In this document: one piece after another, positions 32,637 to 40,908 of the stretch
How positions within the stretch are numbered: position 1 is the first letter of the stretch
Layout of the letters: every line of letters starts with the position of its first letter
DNA from: AP-15 sp963703745
Lineage (GTDB): Bacteria; Pseudomonadota; Alphaproteobacteria; ATCC43930; CGMCC-115725
DNA: 64,000 nt
Assembly (NCBI GenBank): GCA_963703745.1
Contig: CAVPFL010000007.1
Span: 434,001-498,000, forward strand
Direction: 5' to 3'
The notes under the pieces: model-generated
Database searches by the model: none
The model's input: the letters and a program-made list of their open reading frames with translations, nothing else
Told to the model about the DNA's origin: nothing
Translations under genes and position numbers: made by a program

Positions 32637-33919
32637 CCGCCGAGACCAGCGATCGCGTGCTCGAGCGGCTCGGCCGTCTGCACCCGAAGCTGATCGACCT
32701 GTCGCTCGGTCGTATCGAGCGGTTGCTTAGCGCGCTCGGGGATCCTCAGGAACAGCTGCCGCCTGTCATCCATGTCGCGGGAACCAACGGCAAGGGGTCA
32801 ACCATTGCAACCTTGCGCGCCTGCCTCGAAGCAGGCGGGTATCGCGTGCACGCCTATATCTCGCCGCATCTCGTACGGTTCCATGAGCGCATCCGCCTTG
32901 CCGGACAGCTGATCGAGGAGGAGGCGTTGATCGCTCTGCTCGAGGAATGCGAGCGCGCCAATAGCGGCACACCTATCACCTATTTCGAGATCACAACGGC
33001 AGCGGCCTTTCTCGCCTTTGCTCGGACTCCCGCTGATATCGTGTTGCTCGAAACCGGACTCGGCGGACGGCTCGACGCGACCAATGTCGTCGCGCACCCG
33101 GCGGTAACCGCAATTACACCGATCTCGCTCGACCACCAGGCCTTTCTCGGCGACACGATCGCGCAAATTGCCGGCGAGAAGGCCGGCATATTGAAGCCCG
33201 GGGTGCCGGCGGTGGTCGGGCCGCAGCCGGAAGCGGCCGAAGCGGTCATCGAGGCGCGCGCCGCCGGCCTCGCCGCTCCCCTCTTGCGCTGGCAGCACGA
33301 ATGGCGCTGCGCCGCGATCGACGCCAGCATGCGCTTTACGGGCAAGCATTGGCGGCTCGATCTGCCGATGCCGTCGCTCGCCGGTGCTCACCAGATCGCG
33401 AATGCCGGGATCGCCATTGCGTGCCTCGAGCAGTTGCGAGATCTTCCCCTCTCGGCGGAGGCAGTCGCGGCTGGATTACGGCACATCGAATGGCCGGCGC
33501 GAATGCAGCGTCTCACCCGCGGCCCGCTGATCGAGATGATGATGCCGGGCTGGGAGCTCTGGCTCGACGGCGGACACAATCCCGGCGCCGGCGCTATCCT
33601 TGGCGAATTCGTCGCCGGCTGGCATGACCGCCCGCTTTTCCTCGTCGTCGGCATGCTGAATACCAAGGACAGCGCCGGATTTCTCCGCCCGCTCGCGCCT
33701 CATGCGAATGCGTTGGCCGCCGTGACCATTCCCGGCGAGCAAAACCCGCTCCCGGCAGAGGCGATCGCCGCGGCTGCGCGTTCGGTCGGGCTGATCGCCA
33801 CGACAGCGGCCTCGGTCGATGCAGCGCTTAGTGACATCCGCTTGAACTCTCCGCCCGGGCGGGTCCTGATTTGCGGCTCATTGCATTTCGCCGGCACGGT
33901 GCTCGCAGCGAACGGATGA
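32633..33919 (+). CDS. folC: Bifunctional folylpolyglutamate synthase / dihydrofolate synthase
   Basis: The 428-residue Mur-ligase-family enzyme starts at a GTG that overlaps the accD stop. The P-loop is HVAGTNGKGSTIAT (50-57), followed by SPHLVRFHERIRL, FEITTAAAFLAFA, LLETGLGGRLDATNVV and ITPISLDHQAFLGDTIAQIA with its conserved LDH, and WLDGGHNPGAG in the C-terminal domain. It joins glutamate to dihydropteroate and then adds glutamates to folates in the cytoplasm. Full length, no lesion. Its coupling to accD is typical for the class. Confidence 0.96.
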   Translation: MTAETSDRVLERLGRLHPKLIDLSLGRIERLLSALGDPQEQLPPVIHVAGTNGKGSTIATLRACLEAGGYRVHAYISPHLVRFHERIRLAGQLIEEEALIALLEECERANSGTPITYFEITTAAAFLAFARTPADIVLLETGLGGRLDATNVVAHPAVTAITPISLDHQAFLGDTIAQIAGEKAGILKPGVPAVVGPQPEAAEAVIEARAAGLAAPLLRWQHEWRCAAIDASMRFTGKHWRLDLPMPSLAGAHQIANAGIAIACLEQLRDLPLSAEAVAAGLRHIEWPARMQRLTRGPLIEMMMPGWELWLDGGHNPGAGAILGEFVAGWHDRPLFLVVGMLNTKDSAGFLRPLAPHANALAAVTIPGEQNPLPAEAIAAAARSVGLIATTAASVDAALSDIRLNSPPGRVLICGSLHFAGTVLAANG

Positions 33920-33932
33920 ACGGGAGGCCCCA

Positions 33933-35087
33933 ATGATCTACAGCACCGATCGCATTCTGACGACCCATGCCGGGTCGCTTCCGCGCCCGGACGATATGCG
34001 CGAGCTGGTCCTCGCCAAAGCGCGCGGAGATTCGATCGATCAGACCCTACTCGACAGTCGGCTGCGCACCACTGTGGCCGAGGTCGTCAAGCAGCAGATC
34101 GAATGCGGTCTCGACATCATCAATGACGGCGAATTGTCGAAGCCGAACTTCACCGACTACGTCCTCGCGCGAATCGCCGGATGCGAAAAGCGGCCCGGCA
34201 CCGGCCGGCGCCGGCTCGACATAATCGCTCGCGACGAGCGCAAATTCGCCGGCTACTTCGCCGCTCACCCGCGCTCGGCCTCCTCCCTAGGCTTGACGCT
34301 GCCGGTCTGCGTCGGCGAATTGCACTATGTCGGGCAGAGAGAATTGCAGCGCGACATCGACAATTTCAAAGCCGCCCTCGCCGGGGAGAATGTTGCGGGT
34401 GCCTATCTGCCGGCCAATACGCCGGGCACGATCGAGCACTGGATGGCCAACGAGCATTACCCGAACGACGAGGCCTTCTTGTTCGCGATCGCCGAGACGA
34501 TGCGCAGCGAATACCAGGCGATCGTCGATGCCGGCTTTCTGCTGCAGATCGACGACCCAGATCTGCCCGACGGCTGGAACTGCCTGCCCGACATCACACT
34601 TCCCGAGTATCGCGAATACGCCACGCGGCGCATCGACGCGCTGAACCATGCATTGCGCGGTATCCCGCAGGAAAAGATCCGGCTGCACGTGTGTTGGGGC
34701 AGCTTTCACGGCCCTCACCACGACGACATACCGCTCAGGGACATCATCGATCTGATCTTCCGGGTGCGCGCGGGGAGCTATTCGATCGAGGCATCGAACC
34801 CCTGCCACGAGCATGAGTGGCGGGTGTTCGAGGAGGTGAAATTGCCAGAGGGCGCCACCCTAATACCGGGTGTGGTCGGCCATTGCACCGATTTCATCGA
34901 GCACCCCGACCTGGTCGCCGAGCGGCTGGTGCGCTACGCCAACCTGGTCGGCCGCGAGAATGTGCTCGCCGGCACCGATTGCGGGCTCGGCACGCGGGTC
35001 GGCCACCCGTCGATCTGCTGGGCCAAGTTCGAAGCCATGGCCGAAGGCGCGCTGCGCGCGAGCAAGATCCTGTGGGGCCGCGCTTAG
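33933..35087 (+). CDS. Cobalamin-independent methionine synthase (MetE C-terminal domain) family protein
   Basis: The 384-residue protein resembles the C-terminal half of MetE, the zinc-dependent methyltransfer domain. It opens ILTTHAGSLPRPDDM and has GLDIINDGELSK, the zinc ligands His and Cys in LHVCWGSFHGPH, a Glu in SIEASNPCHEHEW and a Cys in GTDCGLGTRVGH. Stand-alone proteins of this size move methyl groups between folate-type donors or other thiol acceptors; whether this one makes methionine is not shown. CGGGAGG lies eight bases before the ATG. Its last four bases overlap the end of the cyclase gene on the other strand. Confidence 0.88.
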   Translation: MIYSTDRILTTHAGSLPRPDDMRELVLAKARGDSIDQTLLDSRLRTTVAEVVKQQIECGLDIINDGELSKPNFTDYVLARIAGCEKRPGTGRRRLDIIARDERKFAGYFAAHPRSASSLGLTLPVCVGELHYVGQRELQRDIDNFKAALAGENVAGAYLPANTPGTIEHWMANEHYPNDEAFLFAIAETMRSEYQAIVDAGFLLQIDDPDLPDGWNCLPDITLPEYREYATRRIDALNHALRGIPQEKIRLHVCWGSFHGPHHDDIPLRDIIDLIFRVRAGSYSIEASNPCHEHEWRVFEEVKLPEGATLIPGVVGHCTDFIEHPDLVAERLVRYANLVGRENVLAGTDCGLGTRVGHPSICWAKFEAMAEGALRASKILWGRA

Positions 35088-36367
35088 CCAATGTCCAAGC
35101 CGTAGATTTCGCGCGCGTCGCGCACGCCGCGCAGCGTGTGACGCCCGAGGGGTTCGAGACGACAGCTGTCGCCAACTGCTTTAGCCAGGTCCGCGGAAAC
35201 CAGAACCTTGCGGCCGAGGGGCTCGCACAGAGCTTCGATCCGCGCAACTTCGTTGACCGCCGGGCCGATTACGGTGAAGTCGAGCCGATGGACAGCCCCG
35301 ACATTCCCGTAGAGCACCTCCCCGAGATGGAGTGCCAAATCGACCGCGGCAGCCGGCTTGCCCGCCTGGTGCCGCGCGGCATTCAGCCGATCGACGGCGC
35401 GCATCGCCTCGGCAGCGGCATCGAGCGCCCGGCGGCAGATTTGCTCTCGCGTCGCATCCTCGAAGGGAAAGATCGCGAGCATGCCGTCGCCGAGAAACTT
35501 CAATACCTGGCCGCCGCGCGGGCGCAGCGCAGCGGTCAGCGTCTCGAAGACCTCGTCGAGCAACTCGATGACGACTGGCCCCGGCGTCGTGTCCGCGATC
35601 GCCGTGAAGGCGCGGATATCGGCGTACCACAACACCGCACGGATGCTCTCGACCGAGCCGCGCTCGACCGCCCCGGCATGAACGCGCCGCCCGGCATCGG
35701 CGCCGAGATAGGCTGCGAGGAGGCCTGAGGCGATCGTGTGGCCGGCATGGGTCATCATCGCCAGGGAGATGACAGGCAACACCGCCTTCAGCAGCACGAG
35801 GTCGTCGTCGTGGAAGCCCTCGGGCCGGTCTGTCGCGAAAGAATAGCCGATCCCGGTGCCGCGTGACGGGTCGCCGCCCAGACCAAAGCTGACCAGTTCG
35901 GCAAAGTAATCGGTGGCGCCGGCGGCAGCGAGCTTGTCGAGAACGGGCAAGTCGAATTGCACCTCAGGTCCGGTCAGACGCCGACGCAGATGCTCCCAGG
36001 AATCCCCCGCTGCGCGCGCTTCGATTTGCCGAATCAGAAAGCCGAACGGGCTGTTTAGGACCTCCTGCTCGTACTCCTCGCCCCGCTCCATTTGCGCTGG
36101 CTGAATGGCGTTAAGGTCGCGTCGCCAAGTGTAGGTGTAGCCACCCCATTGCGGATGCAATGTCTTTATCCCGGCAAAGCCGCGCCACAATGGTACGCCC
36201 GCATTAACGACGCGCTGACAGAGACCGTCAAACAACGGAGCGGCCTCAGCGCCGCGCAGCCCTTCGCCGACCGCCCAGACATGCAATTCGATGATTTTTT
36301 TCCCGAGCGGGCCGTCGAAGCCCTGCGAGAGGGACGGCATCCGGGACGGGCGCGTGGTATCGAGCAT
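35084..36367 (-). CDS. Class III adenylate/guanylate cyclase domain protein
   Basis: The 427-residue protein has an N-terminal sensor-like region of about 225 residues (HVWAVGEGLRGAEAAPLFDG...WGGYTYTWRRDLN) shared by many alphaproteobacterial cyclases, then a C-terminal class III catalytic domain. The metal Asps are in WYADIRAFT and KFLGDGMLAIF, the adenine-reading Lys is present four residues before the second Asp, and the transition-state Asn and Arg are in TVIGPAVNEVARIE. All catalytic residues are in place, so cAMP production is expected. No membrane segment is seen. The gene meets the MetE-like gene tail to tail with a four-base overlap. Confidence 0.9.
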   Translation of the reverse strand: MLDTTRPSRMPSLSQGFDGPLGKKIIELHVWAVGEGLRGAEAAPLFDGLCQRVVNAGVPLWRGFAGIKTLHPQWGGYTYTWRRDLNAIQPAQMERGEEYEQEVLNSPFGFLIRQIEARAAGDSWEHLRRRLTGPEVQFDLPVLDKLAAAGATDYFAELVSFGLGGDPSRGTGIGYSFATDRPEGFHDDDLVLLKAVLPVISLAMMTHAGHTIASGLLAAYLGADAGRRVHAGAVERGSVESIRAVLWYADIRAFTAIADTTPGPVVIELLDEVFETLTAALRPRGGQVLKFLGDGMLAIFPFEDATREQICRRALDAAAEAMRAVDRLNAARHQAGKPAAAVDLALHLGEVLYGNVGAVHRLDFTVIGPAVNEVARIEALCEPLGRKVLVSADLAKAVGDSCRLEPLGRHTLRGVRDAREIYGLDIG

Positions 36368-36674
36368 GACTTCCGGTTCTCGTCTATTGCTCCCGCCCTA
36401 AGTTAGGAACGGATCGGGATGTCGGCAAATCGGTGCTCGCCGTTCTGCTCATCGCTCTGGACACTCGCCGGACCGGTATCGGGCCATATCGCGGCGCGCG
36501 CCATCCGACTTAGGAGCACCGATTGGATTAGGGCCGGCCCTGATACCATCGCCCGCGTCGCCGACGGCGCCGCCACAATCGCCGCGGCGTTCGTCGGGGA
36601 ACTGTCTCAGCGCGCAGACCTTTAAAACAATACAGGCTAATTCTACCCACGCCGCCAGCAAAAAGAGGCTTCCC
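36368..36674. other. 307-bp divergent intergenic region, nothing recognised
   Basis: This gap separates the divergent cyclase and DUF3300 genes and must contain both promoters. I find no good -35/-10 pair, operator symmetry or coding likeness. AAAAGAGG before 36675 serves as the ribosome-binding site of the DUF3300 gene. Confidence 0.5.
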
Positions 36675-38219
36675 ATGCAGCAGTTCCACCTCCGCACGTT
36701 GACGGGGGTATTGCCGTTCTTGCTCGCAGCGCCGGCCGTCGCCCTGGCTCAACCGACGCCGCCGACCGAGGTTGAAGCCAACGCCGCGTTGAACCCGGCC
36801 GCGGCCGCGTTCTCCCCGCAGCGGCTCGACCAGATGCTGGCGCCGATCGCGCTCTACCCCGACCCGCTGCTGACCGAACTGCTGATGGCGGCGACCTTCC
36901 CGCAGCAGATCGTCGACGCGGAGCAATGGCTCCAGGACCCAAACGACGCGGCGCTGACGGGCGACGCTCTCGTCGCCGCGTTGCAGCCCCTGGCATGGGA
37001 TCCCAGCGTCAAGTCTCTGGCCGCTTTTCCGCAGATCATCGGGATGATGAACAATCATTTCGATTGGACCCAGGCGCTCGGCCTTGCCTTCGCCAATCAG
37101 CAGGCCGAGACGATGGCGCGAATCCAGTTCCTGCGTCAGCACGCGGTCGCCGCCGGCCAGCTCAAATCGACGCCGCAGCTCCGGATCTCGAACGAGGGCT
37201 CAGAGGTCGTAATCGAGCCGGTCGATCCGGCGATGATCTATGTTCCGGTGTACAACCCGGTCGAGATCTACGGGCAGTGGCCGGATCGGGATTATCCGCC
37301 GGTCTTCGTCCCGCCGCCGCCCAATTTCTATAGCGGCGAGATCGGCGCCGGGATCGGCTTCAGCATCGGTTTCGGGGTCGCCGGCGCGCTCTGGGGATGG
37401 GGTCATCCCGATTGGCGCCAGCATGAGGTCGTCGTCGATACGAAGCGCTACACCAGCATCACGACCTCGACCGACATCACTGGCAACCACATCGCCATTA
37501 AGAACAATACATGGAATCGGACAGCGGCGGTGACCCAGGTGCCCGAACCGGCACGACCGCATCCGCCCGCGGCCACCGCGCCGCATCCGCCCGGTACGGT
37601 GACGCCGGCGGCGATCATTCTGCCAAAGCCCGGCGAGGCGCCTCCGGGCGCGCCGCCGCCGCACCCAACGGAGCCCGCCGTCGTTCATCCGCCTGGCGCG
37701 CCGCCGGCGCACCCGACCGAGCCGGCCGTCGCCCATCCTCCCGGCGCGCCGCCAGAGCACCCGACGGAGCCGGCCGTCGCCCATCCTCCTGGTGCGCCAC
37801 CACCGCATCCGACCGAGCCAGCCGTCGCCCATCCTCCGGGCGCGCCGCCAGAGCACCCGACCGAGCCAGCCGTCGCCCATCCTCCGGGTGCGCCGCCACC
37901 GCATCCGACCGAGCCAGCCGTCGCCCATCCTCCGGGTGCGCCGCCACCGCATCCGACCGAGCCAGCCGTCGCCCATCCTCCGGGTGCGCCGCCACCGCAT
38001 CCGACCGAGCCAGCCGTCGCCCATCCTCCGGGTGCGCCGCCACCGCACCCGACCGAGCCAGCCGTCGCCCATCCTCCGGGCGCGCCGCCAGAGCACCCGG
38101 CTGCACCGATCCAGGCGCACCCGGCGCAGCCTGTTCAGGCCCATCCGCCGGCCAAACCGCCAGAAAAGAAGCCGCCGCCGCAACCCGGCGAGGAGAAGAA
38201 GGAACCGGATCAGCACTGA
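36675..38219 (+). CDS. DUF3300 protein with a histidine/proline-rich repeat tail
   Basis: The 514-residue protein has a signal peptide (LTGVLPFLLAAPAVALA), then the DUF3300 domain at about 40-250: SPQRLDQMLAPIALYPDPLL, MAATFPQQIVDAEQWLQDP, WDPSVKSLAAFPQIIGMM, and PAMIYVPVYNPVEIYGQW. The region GEIGAGIGFSIGFGVAGALW may dock to the membrane. The last 180 residues are low-complexity, with nine 16-residue repeats of the type PTEPAVAHPPGAPPPH and a basic/proline end. The function of DUF3300 is unknown; its secreted, repeat-bearing form suggests an envelope scaffold or metal-binding role. The tail reads open in several frames because of its 48-bp periodicity. Confidence 0.88.
   Translation: MQQFHLRTLTGVLPFLLAAPAVALAQPTPPTEVEANAALNPAAAAFSPQRLDQMLAPIALYPDPLLTELLMAATFPQQIVDAEQWLQDPNDAALTGDALVAALQPLAWDPSVKSLAAFPQIIGMMNNHFDWTQALGLAFANQQAETMARIQFLRQHAVAAGQLKSTPQLRISNEGSEVVIEPVDPAMIYVPVYNPVEIYGQWPDRDYPPVFVPPPPNFYSGEIGAGIGFSIGFGVAGALWGWGHPDWRQHEVVVDTKRYTSITTSTDITGNHIAIKNNTWNRTAAVTQVPEPARPHPPAATAPHPPGTVTPAAIILPKPGEAPPGAPPPHPTEPAVVHPPGAPPAHPTEPAVAHPPGAPPEHPTEPAVAHPPGAPPPHPTEPAVAHPPGAPPEHPTEPAVAHPPGAPPPHPTEPAVAHPPGAPPPHPTEPAVAHPPGAPPPHPTEPAVAHPPGAPPPHPTEPAVAHPPGAPPEHPAAPIQAHPAQPVQAHPPAKPPEKKPPPQPGEEKKEPDQH
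37665..38096 (+). repeat. Nine tandem 48-bp coding repeats
   Basis: The unit encodes PTEPAV(A/V)HPPGAPP(P/E/A)H, exactly 16 codons, nine times in phase. The fifth to eighth units are almost identical at the DNA level, which points to recent unit gain. The run is inside the DUF3300 gene and keeps its frame; copy number is likely to vary between strains. Confidence 0.95.
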
Positions 38220-38249
38220 TAGCCGCCGCTGACGGCACGGGGATGTCCT

Positions 38250-38453
38250 CGCCCCTAGGCTGCGCCGGATCGTCAGATATCGATCGAGCTCGTCGGCGAG
38301 GCTGTTCATCGCGCATCCCGCTGCCGGCCGAGGCTGAGCGATCGAGCGCAGCCCCTCGATGTCGAGCTTGGCGTGGATCATCCTAGAGGCGCGCGACCGA
38401 TGGCGCATCATGTCGACCGCCTCATCCAGCGACGCGCCTTGGCATACTACCAC
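38250..38453 (-). pseudogene. Relic of tandem tyrosine recombinases
   Basis: The frame reads GASLDEAVDMMRHRSRASRM and IHAKLDIEGLRSIAQPRP, which is like the end of XerC/D-type recombinases (GH/RHRS...TxxYAKVDxxxLRxxAxPWP, with the catalytic Tyr here replaced by His). A second protein then begins, MNSLADELDRYLTIRRSLG, like the N-terminus of the next recombinase in such arrays. This head-to-tail order is that of the recombinase-in-trio elements. Only about 70 codons remain, and the reading continues into the antisense of the DUF3300 gene, so nothing functional is left. It adjoins the partial mmsA copy. Confidence 0.55.
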
Positions 38454-38467
38454 GCTAGCCAGCGCCC

Positions 38468-39022
38468 TTAACGCATCGTCGGCATGACGTATTCCGCACC
38501 GGCGCGGATGCCGGCGGGCCAGCGTGAGGTCATCATCTTCAGGCGCGTATAGAAACGCACACCCTCGGGACCGTGCACCGCCATGTCGCCGAACAAAGAG
38601 CGCTTCCAGCCGTCAAAGCTGTGGAAGGCCATTGGCGCCGGGATCGGCACGTTGATGCCGACCATGCCAATCTGGATGCGGTTCGAAAACTCGCGCGCCG
38701 CATCGCCATCGCGGGTGAAGATCGCCACCCCGTTGCCGTATTCGTGATCGTTGCCGAGCTTGGTCGCATGGTCGAAGTCGGGGCTGCGAACCACCGACAG
38801 CACCGGCCCGAAGATCTCCTCCTTATAGATCCGCATCTCGGGCTTGACCTCGTCGAACAGGCAGCCGCCAAGAAAGAAGCCGTTTTCGTAGCCCTGCAGT
38901 TTGAGGCCGCGGCCGTCGACGACGAGCTTGGCACCCTCCTGGATCCCCAGATCGACGCAGGAGCGCACCCGATCGAGATGCTGGCGCGTGACGAGCGGAC
39001 CCATCTCCGCCTTATCACGAAG
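38468..39022 (-). pseudogene. C-terminal fragment of a second mmsA
   Basis: About 555 bases copy the last third of the complete mmsA gene 3.9 kb away, in the same orientation, with few changes (EMGPLVTRQHLDRVRS, YENGFFLGGCLFDEVKPEM, MAVHGPEGVRFYTRLK, ending AGAEYVMPTMR). The similarity stops sharply at 39022. The N-terminal NAD domain and the catalytic Cys are missing, so the piece is inactive although still open for 200 codons. The close likeness points to a fairly recent partial duplication. Confidence 0.88.
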
Positions 39023-39051
39023 CTGGGCGCCCAGGGCCGCCTCTCGCGACC

Positions 39052-39362
39052 GCGGACATCGCTCGAGCAATAGTCGTCCACAAGGATGAGGGAAGATCGC
39101 TGGCGATCCATGTCGTCCCGATTACGCCGTTCGGTAATTGGGGCGACGCTGCTCCTGCGGGCGCCGCGGCAGCCTTACTTATCGCAGACGACACAGCAGC
39201 GAGGCCTCTTTATGCTTTTGCAACTCGTTACGGCCTGACCCGTATGGAAACCCAAGTCCCTGCCCGATTTTGTTACCCGGCGCGTGCAACCGCGACGAGG
39301 AAACGTTACGCCGATCGATCCGTCCCAGGCGGCTTATCCTTGGAGAATTCGGGGAGCGGGCT
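39052..39362 (+). pseudogene. Possible relic of a LuxR-type regulator
   Basis: The frame reads ADIARAIVVHKDEGRSLAIH, VVPITPFGNWGDAAPAGAAA, ALLIADDTAARPLYAFATRY and GLTRMETQV, which resembles the sensor end and first helix of LuxR/PAS-type regulators (LxIHVxPL...AALFIAD...YGLTxAE). It has no start and loses likeness after GLTRMETQV, ending at a TAG. It is one of several gene pieces in this stretch. Identification is tentative. Confidence 0.4.
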
Positions 39363-39365
39363 CTG

Positions 39366-39755
39366 CTAGAGCGGGAACGTCTCGTAGCGCGGCGTCCAGC
39401 GGCCCTCGGCCATCAGCTTCTGTGCATGGTCGCATACCTGGGCGAGCCGCGCGAACGAGACGCCGCCCTTGGCGCGCATATAGTCGAGCAATTCCAATAC
39501 TGCCTTGAACCGGGCGAGACGGCCCGACAGTGCCGGATGCCAGACCGAGATCCACAGTGCGCCGAATTCCCAGGCCGCGTCGAACTCGCTGCGGAAGCCC
39601 TCCATTGCCCGTTGCGGCGAGGAGATCGGCATCCGGTAGCCGAGATCGCGGTTGTGGGCCTAATGCGGAAAGTCGTCGAGCGTGCAATCGACGGGGAATT
39701 CGAGCAGCGAGGCGCTGCCGTCGCGCAGCGCGTAGGGGATGTCGTCGCCCACTCA
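39366..39755 (-). pseudogene. C-terminal fragment of a polysaccharide deacetylase, with in-frame TAG
   Basis: The frame reads GDDIPYALRDGSASLLEFPV, DCTLDDFPH, a TAG at 39660-39662, then AHNRDLGYRMPISSPQRAME, FRSEFDAAWEFGALWISVWH and a normal end (RYETFPL). This is the distal half of the polysaccharide/chitin deacetylase family of about 300 residues, where the stop replaces a Tyr codon (FPHYAHNRDLGY in relatives). The proximal half with the metal site is absent; the sequence breaks off next to the end of the toxin relic. It has two separate lesions, so it is dead. Confidence 0.75.
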
Positions 39756-39764
39756 TCAGATTTC

Positions 39765-40204
39765 CTACGTGATCCGGTCGAGCAGTTCTCCTGCGCTGAC
39801 GACGCGAGTCACGCCATAAGCCGATTCCGGAAAATGGCGCTTGTTGCCGGTCACGATCTAATCGGCCTGCGCAGCCTCCGCGCATTGCGGCAGCTTCCGC
39901 AAGTCGTAGCCTGGCCAGAGAAATTCATTGCCTTCCTCGACAATGATCCAGGACGGGTCGTCGTCGAGCCCGAGATGCCGCTTGACTGGCAGCGGGATCT
40001 CGATCGCGGAAGCGGGATCGGCCGGAGCGCTATACGTAATCGGCAACACCGTCACGACGGTGCGCCGTCGGCTTCGCGCTCGATGGCGAGGACGATGACG
40101 CTCGGCCTGTATTTTTCTCCTTCTTCCCTCCCGGCCTGGTGCTCGTGATGCCACAAATAGGCATAGCAAATAACCAGACCCGGCTCCGGGTTCGGGATCG
40201 GCAT
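39765..40204 (-). pseudogene. Chimeric toxin relic: PemK/MazF-like N-part joined to a PIN-domain C-part
   Basis: From ATG 40204, nine bases after the Phd antitoxin stop, the frame codes MPIPNPEPGLVICYAYLWHH and RPSVIVLAIEREADG. Near 40080 the frame shifts to VVTVLPITYSAPADPASAIE and GNEFLWPGYDLRKLPQ, all of which fits the small growth-inhibitor toxin that follows Phd genes in alphaproteobacteria. Directly after KLPQ the sequence becomes CAEAAQAD, a TAG, then IVTGNKRHFPESAYGVTRVV and SAGELLDRIT, the C-terminus of a PIN-family toxin in which the stop replaces the usual Tyr/Phe after D. A deletion has joined two different toxins. A frameshift and a stop make it inactive. Confidence 0.7.
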
Positions 40205-40213
40205 GCGCCTCGG

Positions 40214-40489
40214 CTATTTGCGATCGAGCAGCTTGTCGAGATGCGCATGCCGCCGATCCATGCGGGAGCCGCGGATCGCTTCGACTTTCTCCTCGGAAAG
40301 GTCGGCGATAGCGAAGCTGCGGCGGCCTTCGCGGAAGCGCCTGAACTCCTCATATTCGACGGGGCTGACGAAGTAGCCGGTGATCCGGCCGTGGCTCGAC
40401 ACGGCGATGGCCTCGCGTTGGGCCTGCATCTTGTAGCGGCCGAAGTTGCGGGTGAACTCGGACGCCGAGACGGTTTCGGGCGTGTCCAT
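40214..40489 (-). CDS. Phd/YefM-family antitoxin
   Basis: ATG 40489 follows GAGAGG and gives 91 residues. The N-terminal DNA-binding half is typical (TPETVSASEFTRNFGRYK...AQREAIAVSSHGRITGYFVS), and the C-terminal toxin-binding half has charged helices (EYEEFRRFREGRRSFAIADL). Phd proteins neutralise a partner toxin and repress their own operon. The partner gene downstream is broken, so this is an orphan antitoxin that could still repress or neutralise related toxins. It appears complete, which is unusual given the state of its neighbours. Confidence 0.85.
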   Translation of the reverse strand: MDTPETVSASEFTRNFGRYKMQAQREAIAVSSHGRITGYFVSPVEYEEFRRFREGRRSFAIADLSEEKVEAIRGSRMDRRHAHLDKLLDRK

Positions 40490-40528
40490 AGATCCTCTCT
40501 TTCCGGCTTCGATATACACAAATCACGT

Positions 40529-40748
40529 AATCGCGCTGCAAATCGTCGAGGCCAAGGCCGGCCGCCTTAATCCGGCGCACGGCGCGCTTGATGTCCCGCA
40601 GATGGGTCGCGTCGAGTTCGATCGTGTAATCTGCCGGCGTCATGAAATTGGCCACCTTCCACGCCCCGGGGTGATTGATCGGCGCGCCGTAGATCGGCGT
40701 CAGCGGCGCATAGTCTTCGCGGATCCTGTTCGCTTGGATGGCACTCAT
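40529..40748 (-). pseudogene. N-terminal fragment of a TauD/TfdA-type dioxygenase
   Basis: From ATG 40748 the frame codes MSAIQANRIREDYAPLTPIY, GAPINHPGAWKVANFMTPAD, YTIELDATHLRDIKRAVRRI and KAAGLGLDDLQRD. This is the entry part of the alpha-ketoglutarate-dependent dioxygenase-like proteins in which xIYGAPINHPxAWK and LxxIxxAxxxxxxAGLxLDDL recur. The iron-binding barrel that should follow (more than 200 residues) is missing; the frame runs into the leader of the antitoxin gene. It is a deletion relic. Confidence 0.6.
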
Positions 40749-40784
40749 TGTCCCTGGCTCCCTCGTCATCCGGCTACGATATTT

Positions 40785-40902
40785 CCCGCCCCCTTGATGG
40801 GGGCGGGTCAGGGTGGGGGTGATGCTGCGGAGGAGCTTCCCTCGCGGCGGCTTTCACCCCCTCCCAATCCCTCCCCCATCGAGAGGGAGGGATTCACATC
40901 CC
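40785..40902. repeat. GC-rich palindromic repeat
   Basis: CCGCCCCC/GGGGGCGG with loop TTGAT, and CCCTCCC.../...GGGAGGG arms around CCATCGAGA, form two hairpins, linked by a GC-rich spacer. It lies between the dioxygenase fragment and the 3' end of the M20 pseudogene and belongs to the same loose family as the repeats at 31.6, 47.1 and 59.6 kb. Confidence 0.7.
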
Positions 40903-40908
40903 CTCGCA

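Noticed and set aside
37665..38096. CRISPR-like regular repeats
   Set aside because: The units are contiguous, coding and without spacers.
37200..38453. Long minus-strand open frame through the DUF3300 repeat
   Set aside because: The 48-bp repeat has no stops on the other strand, so the frame is a by-product; only its first 70 codons, outside DUF3300, look like a recombinase relic.
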